Assembly: GCA_037179515.1 (NCBI GenBank)
Contig: JAXCGZ010020848.1
Coordinates: forward strand, 48,501 to 112,500
DNA length: 64,000 bases
Direction: 5' to 3'
Source: Halocaridina rubra
Taxonomy: Eukaryota; Arthropoda; Malacostraca; Decapoda; Atyidae
Under the pieces are notes generated by a model. It was not told where the DNA came from, did not search any database, and saw nothing but the letters and a program-made list of their open reading frames with translations. Positions 46,787 through 64,000 of the stretch are shown here, in pieces (positions within the stretch are counted from its first letter, which is position 1; the number at the start of each line of letters is the position of its first letter). Made by a program: the position numbers and the translations under genes.

Positions 46787-46968
46787 TTATTTCCATTTTA
46801 CAATGGGTATTCGTCAGCCAGGACAAGCCCCAACCCCCCACTGTGATGTCCACCCACAGCAGTTCCTGCCAGTAAACAGCTTAAACTCTCGGTCTTGGAC
46901 GGGGACCGATCTTTCGACCTCGTGAATGCGAAGCCAGCGCGTTACCACTGTACTAGCCAGCAGGCTAG
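46787..46968 (-). repeat. tRNA-headed SINE, second type, minus copy
   Basis: Reverse complement of 45515-45695 with high similarity (CCCCCACTGTG, ACCTCGTGAATGCGAAGCCA). Short TGTGGTA repeats at its two edges may be a target duplication. Confidence 0.8.
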
Positions 46969-47124
46969 TTTGTGGTACATGCAGTAGTATTTTGTAATGA
47001 ACATTAGTTTAGAGTTGAGTCAGATTTTGACCTATCAGCAATTTTTTTTTTTTTAGAATGGAGAACTATATACTGTATACTAACATGTGCACTGCCATAT
47101 AAAAGCTTTATTTACTTGTAATTT

Positions 47125-47285
47125 TCTGTTACGTTTTATGTGCCATCATTAGTTCCCATTGTAAGTGGACACAGGCAGACTGAAGCTTGGGAATTAAGGC
47201 ATGAGGCCCTGCCTAACGCTCTGCATGGGCTTGATCTTGGTTCTGTTACCTCCTGACTCATGTATTCTTCTGCGCTATTGCAGTC
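47125..47285 (-). repeat. Family S SINE, minus
   Basis: TTTTATGTGCCATCATTAGT through TGTATTCTTCTGCGCTATTGC. Confidence 0.7.
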
Positions 47286-47554
47286 TCACTCTTCAAAGCC
47301 TCATATTGGGTAAAATATTGAGACATATTCTTATGGGGGGTTTTTTAGGGGTCAAACATGACCCCATAGCCATAAAAGCAGCATAGTTGTTACTGAAAGA
47401 AAGCCAGGCATCACCATACCCTGCTTATCCCCAACCCTTCCATAAGCAGTTTGTTGCTAGGAAATATTTTCTGGTGGAAAGAATGGCTAGCCATTCATTT
47501 CCATATTCATTTTAGTCAATATTTCAATTAGTTTTTTATATTTTGCCATTTATA

Positions 47555-47710
47555 TTCATCACAATTAGTTCCCATTGAAATGGGGTTGACACAGACAAGG
47601 TTATTAACGAGTAATTAAGGCTAGATGCCCTTGCTAATGCCCCATGGCAGGATCAAACCTGCGTTGGTCAGGCTCGTCACTCTCCGACTCTAGTGCTCAA
47701 TGCAGGTGCA
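47555..47710 (-). repeat. Family S SINE, minus
   Basis: CATCACAATTAGTTCCCATT, GAGTAATTAAGGCTAGATGC and GATCAAACCTGCGTTGGTCA. Confidence 0.7.
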
Positions 47711-48004
47711 GAATTCACTTGCCCCACAACCAAGAATATACCTTTAATATTGTTCATATGTAAACTACATATGGGTGTTGCATCATTTTCCTACATTGCA
47801 AGGAGAATATATCACTTATCCTTTTACATCCTGCAAGAATGATATTATGTATGAATACATGCAGTGTAAATTTATCCGTATCCTGTATATGCATCAGTAT
47901 TATATGTACAGTATATGTCCCTAGTTTTAGAGGAGAAAAAATACTACATCTCTCCCTCTTCTTCTACTTTCATTACTCCCATCCTCACGTTTAAGTGACG
48001 TCAG

Positions 48005-48190
48005 AGTTGCTGACAAGGCTCCTCCATAGTCCTCGTTTTGCATGTGGTTTTCTCCCAGCCCCTTCTCGTTTAAATCCTCATTAACATAGTTCATCCGCCT
48101 TTGTATTGGCCTTCCTCGTTTCCTTCTACCAACAGTTTCGTCCTCATCATCCCTTTGCCCACGTGGTCATCATCTCATCTCCCTTGCAGT
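48005..48190. repeat. Unclassified C/T-rich repeat fragment
   Basis: CTTCCTCGTTTCCTTCTACC and CCACGTGGTCATCATCTCAT have the look of an old retroelement 3' region. No protein match recognised. Confidence 0.35.
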
Positions 48191-48807
48191 TTGTAATAGT
48201 CACCTATAAGAGATAGGGATCTGGTGGCTGGCAGGCCATTCCTCCTTGAATTTTTATCATGATGCATTCAACTGGTAGATGAGGAGAGGATAGGCAAAAT
48301 ATATTGAAGCCATACATACAATTCTTTCATTACATGTTAACCCTGCCTAGTTCAGTGGAATATAGCTTCTGGTTTGACAATAGGAGACTTATCTGTATTG
48401 CTGTGCAATAGTTCGTTTGCTGGTTTATGTATCACTGTTAATATCTCAATGCCCTGCCTGGTTGGCTCGAAAATGGGTTTGTATTGCTGTACAATAGCAA
48501 AATCATCAAATACATAATGTACACAGTCAGTGTAGACTGTAATAATGGTGTACAGGATTGTTGCACATCTGTCTGATCATCAAATTTATAATTTACAAAG
48601 TCACTGTAGATTGCTGTAATGGTGTATTGTTGTAAAATAGTCAATTCATCAAATACATTTTTACAGTTAGTATAGACTGCCATTATGGTGTTGTCATATA
48701 CTTTTTGTTTCTCGTCATCAGCCGTTCTAACATAGTATCATATATGCAAACTTTTCTTGTACATCTGTCACTTGTCCTTATTGTTTTGAGTGTCCAAATG
48801 ACTGTAC
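48191..48807. other. Intergenic / likely IR 3' UTR
   Basis: Downstream of the IR stop on the minus strand. Contains worn ~120-bp repeats of a TCATCAAAT..AT.....CAGT.....AGACTG.AAT pattern (48500, 48580, 48650). No clear polyadenylation signal was identified. Confidence 0.45.
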
Positions 48808-63554
<14,747 letters not shown>

Positions 63555-64000
63555 CTGAACGAGGAATAAAGAGGTCATAATTTTCTTTCACGATGAAAAA
63601 TTACAATGATACGATTTTACATCACGGACTCCTTTTTCGTATTAAGGGCTAGGGGGATGCCTTCTTTCCAAGGACTTTGGCTATGGTCGGGTGTCCCTTA
63701 CTCCGAGTGAATGCCATTTCTAATCTCGGACCAGTGGTTAGAACACTCGACTAGGAAAGTAACATATCTTTGTTAGAGAACACCATGGGGCGTTAGGAAG
63801 GGCATCCAGCCTTATCTCCCCAGCTCTAGCAAGTGTACACTACTATAATATTGAATTGTTGGTCCCTAACTCTTATGACTTTTCTTCCTTCAAAAATCTG
63901 ATCTATCGTCATCTCGGGGCCTAATCCTGTCATATTTATAGGTCTTCATTTCTTTGACTATTCTTTCAGCCTATTTGGCTTCATGAATTCTGCTTTAGGA
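63555..64000. other. IR intron running off the window
   Basis: 63610-63720 and 63850-64000 are dispersed repeats also seen at 30955-31060 and 27395-27560. 63720-63835 is a family S copy (GGACCAGTGGTTAGAACACT, AAGGGCATCCAGCCTTATCT). Confidence 0.6.

Overview
The window looks like nuclear DNA from an arthropod, most likely a decapod crustacean. Genes have many small exons and AT-rich introns. There are very long (TA)n, (CT)n and (ATT)n arrays, many Tigger/pogo DNA transposons, non-LTR retrotransposon remnants and tRNA-headed SINEs. The taxonomic call is inference; no species marker is present.

Two cellular genes are supported, in tail-to-tail order. On the + strand, 10227-43339 is acylaminoacyl-peptidase (APEH), rebuilt from 15 coding exons that join in phase to a 710-residue protein with a Ser565/Asp653/His684 triad. 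On the - strand, 63554-48808 is the 3' part of a divergent ionotropic glutamate-receptor-like gene (IR): nine exons and 451 residues, covering part of S1, M1, the pore loop, M3, S2 and M4. Its 5' end lies outside the window.

The most notable observation is in APEH. Exon 13 (39933-40012) is followed after only 50 bases by a second exon-like segment (40063-40142). It has the same length (80 nt) and phases, strong splice signals and a clearly homologous but divergent peptide. Including both gives an immediate TGA and skipping both shifts the frame. This has the layout of a mutually exclusive exon pair, placed between the catalytic Ser and Asp exons.

Region by region: 1-10226 is repeat-rich upstream DNA, including a degenerate ~70-bp tandem array and nested Tigger elements with an ABAB higher-order array. 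Intron 2 of APEH (11043-26473) is a 15.4-kb transposon cluster with a nearly full-length Tigger, a duplicated ~1.5-kb block and 82-bp fold-backs. Intron 3 holds a decayed LINE. Introns from 31 to 43 kb are mostly SINE-like repeats plus two small Tigger-like elements. The 43.3-48.8 kb intergenic part is SINE-rich. The last IR intron (48922-56053) contains a second Tigger transposase and a 640-bp tandem repeat carrying fragments of another transposase. All remaining IR introns carry mainly SINE copies.

Family names used below are local labels. S is a tRNA-headed SINE. G is a repeat containing GAGTCAAAGCAAAA. K is a repeat containing GAGTCAAAGCACA and an inverted-repeat loop. M is a palindromic MITE with GATCTTGTAAAGAT ends. 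V is an element containing AACAATGATAA and GAGGAGGAGGATGCAGGA.
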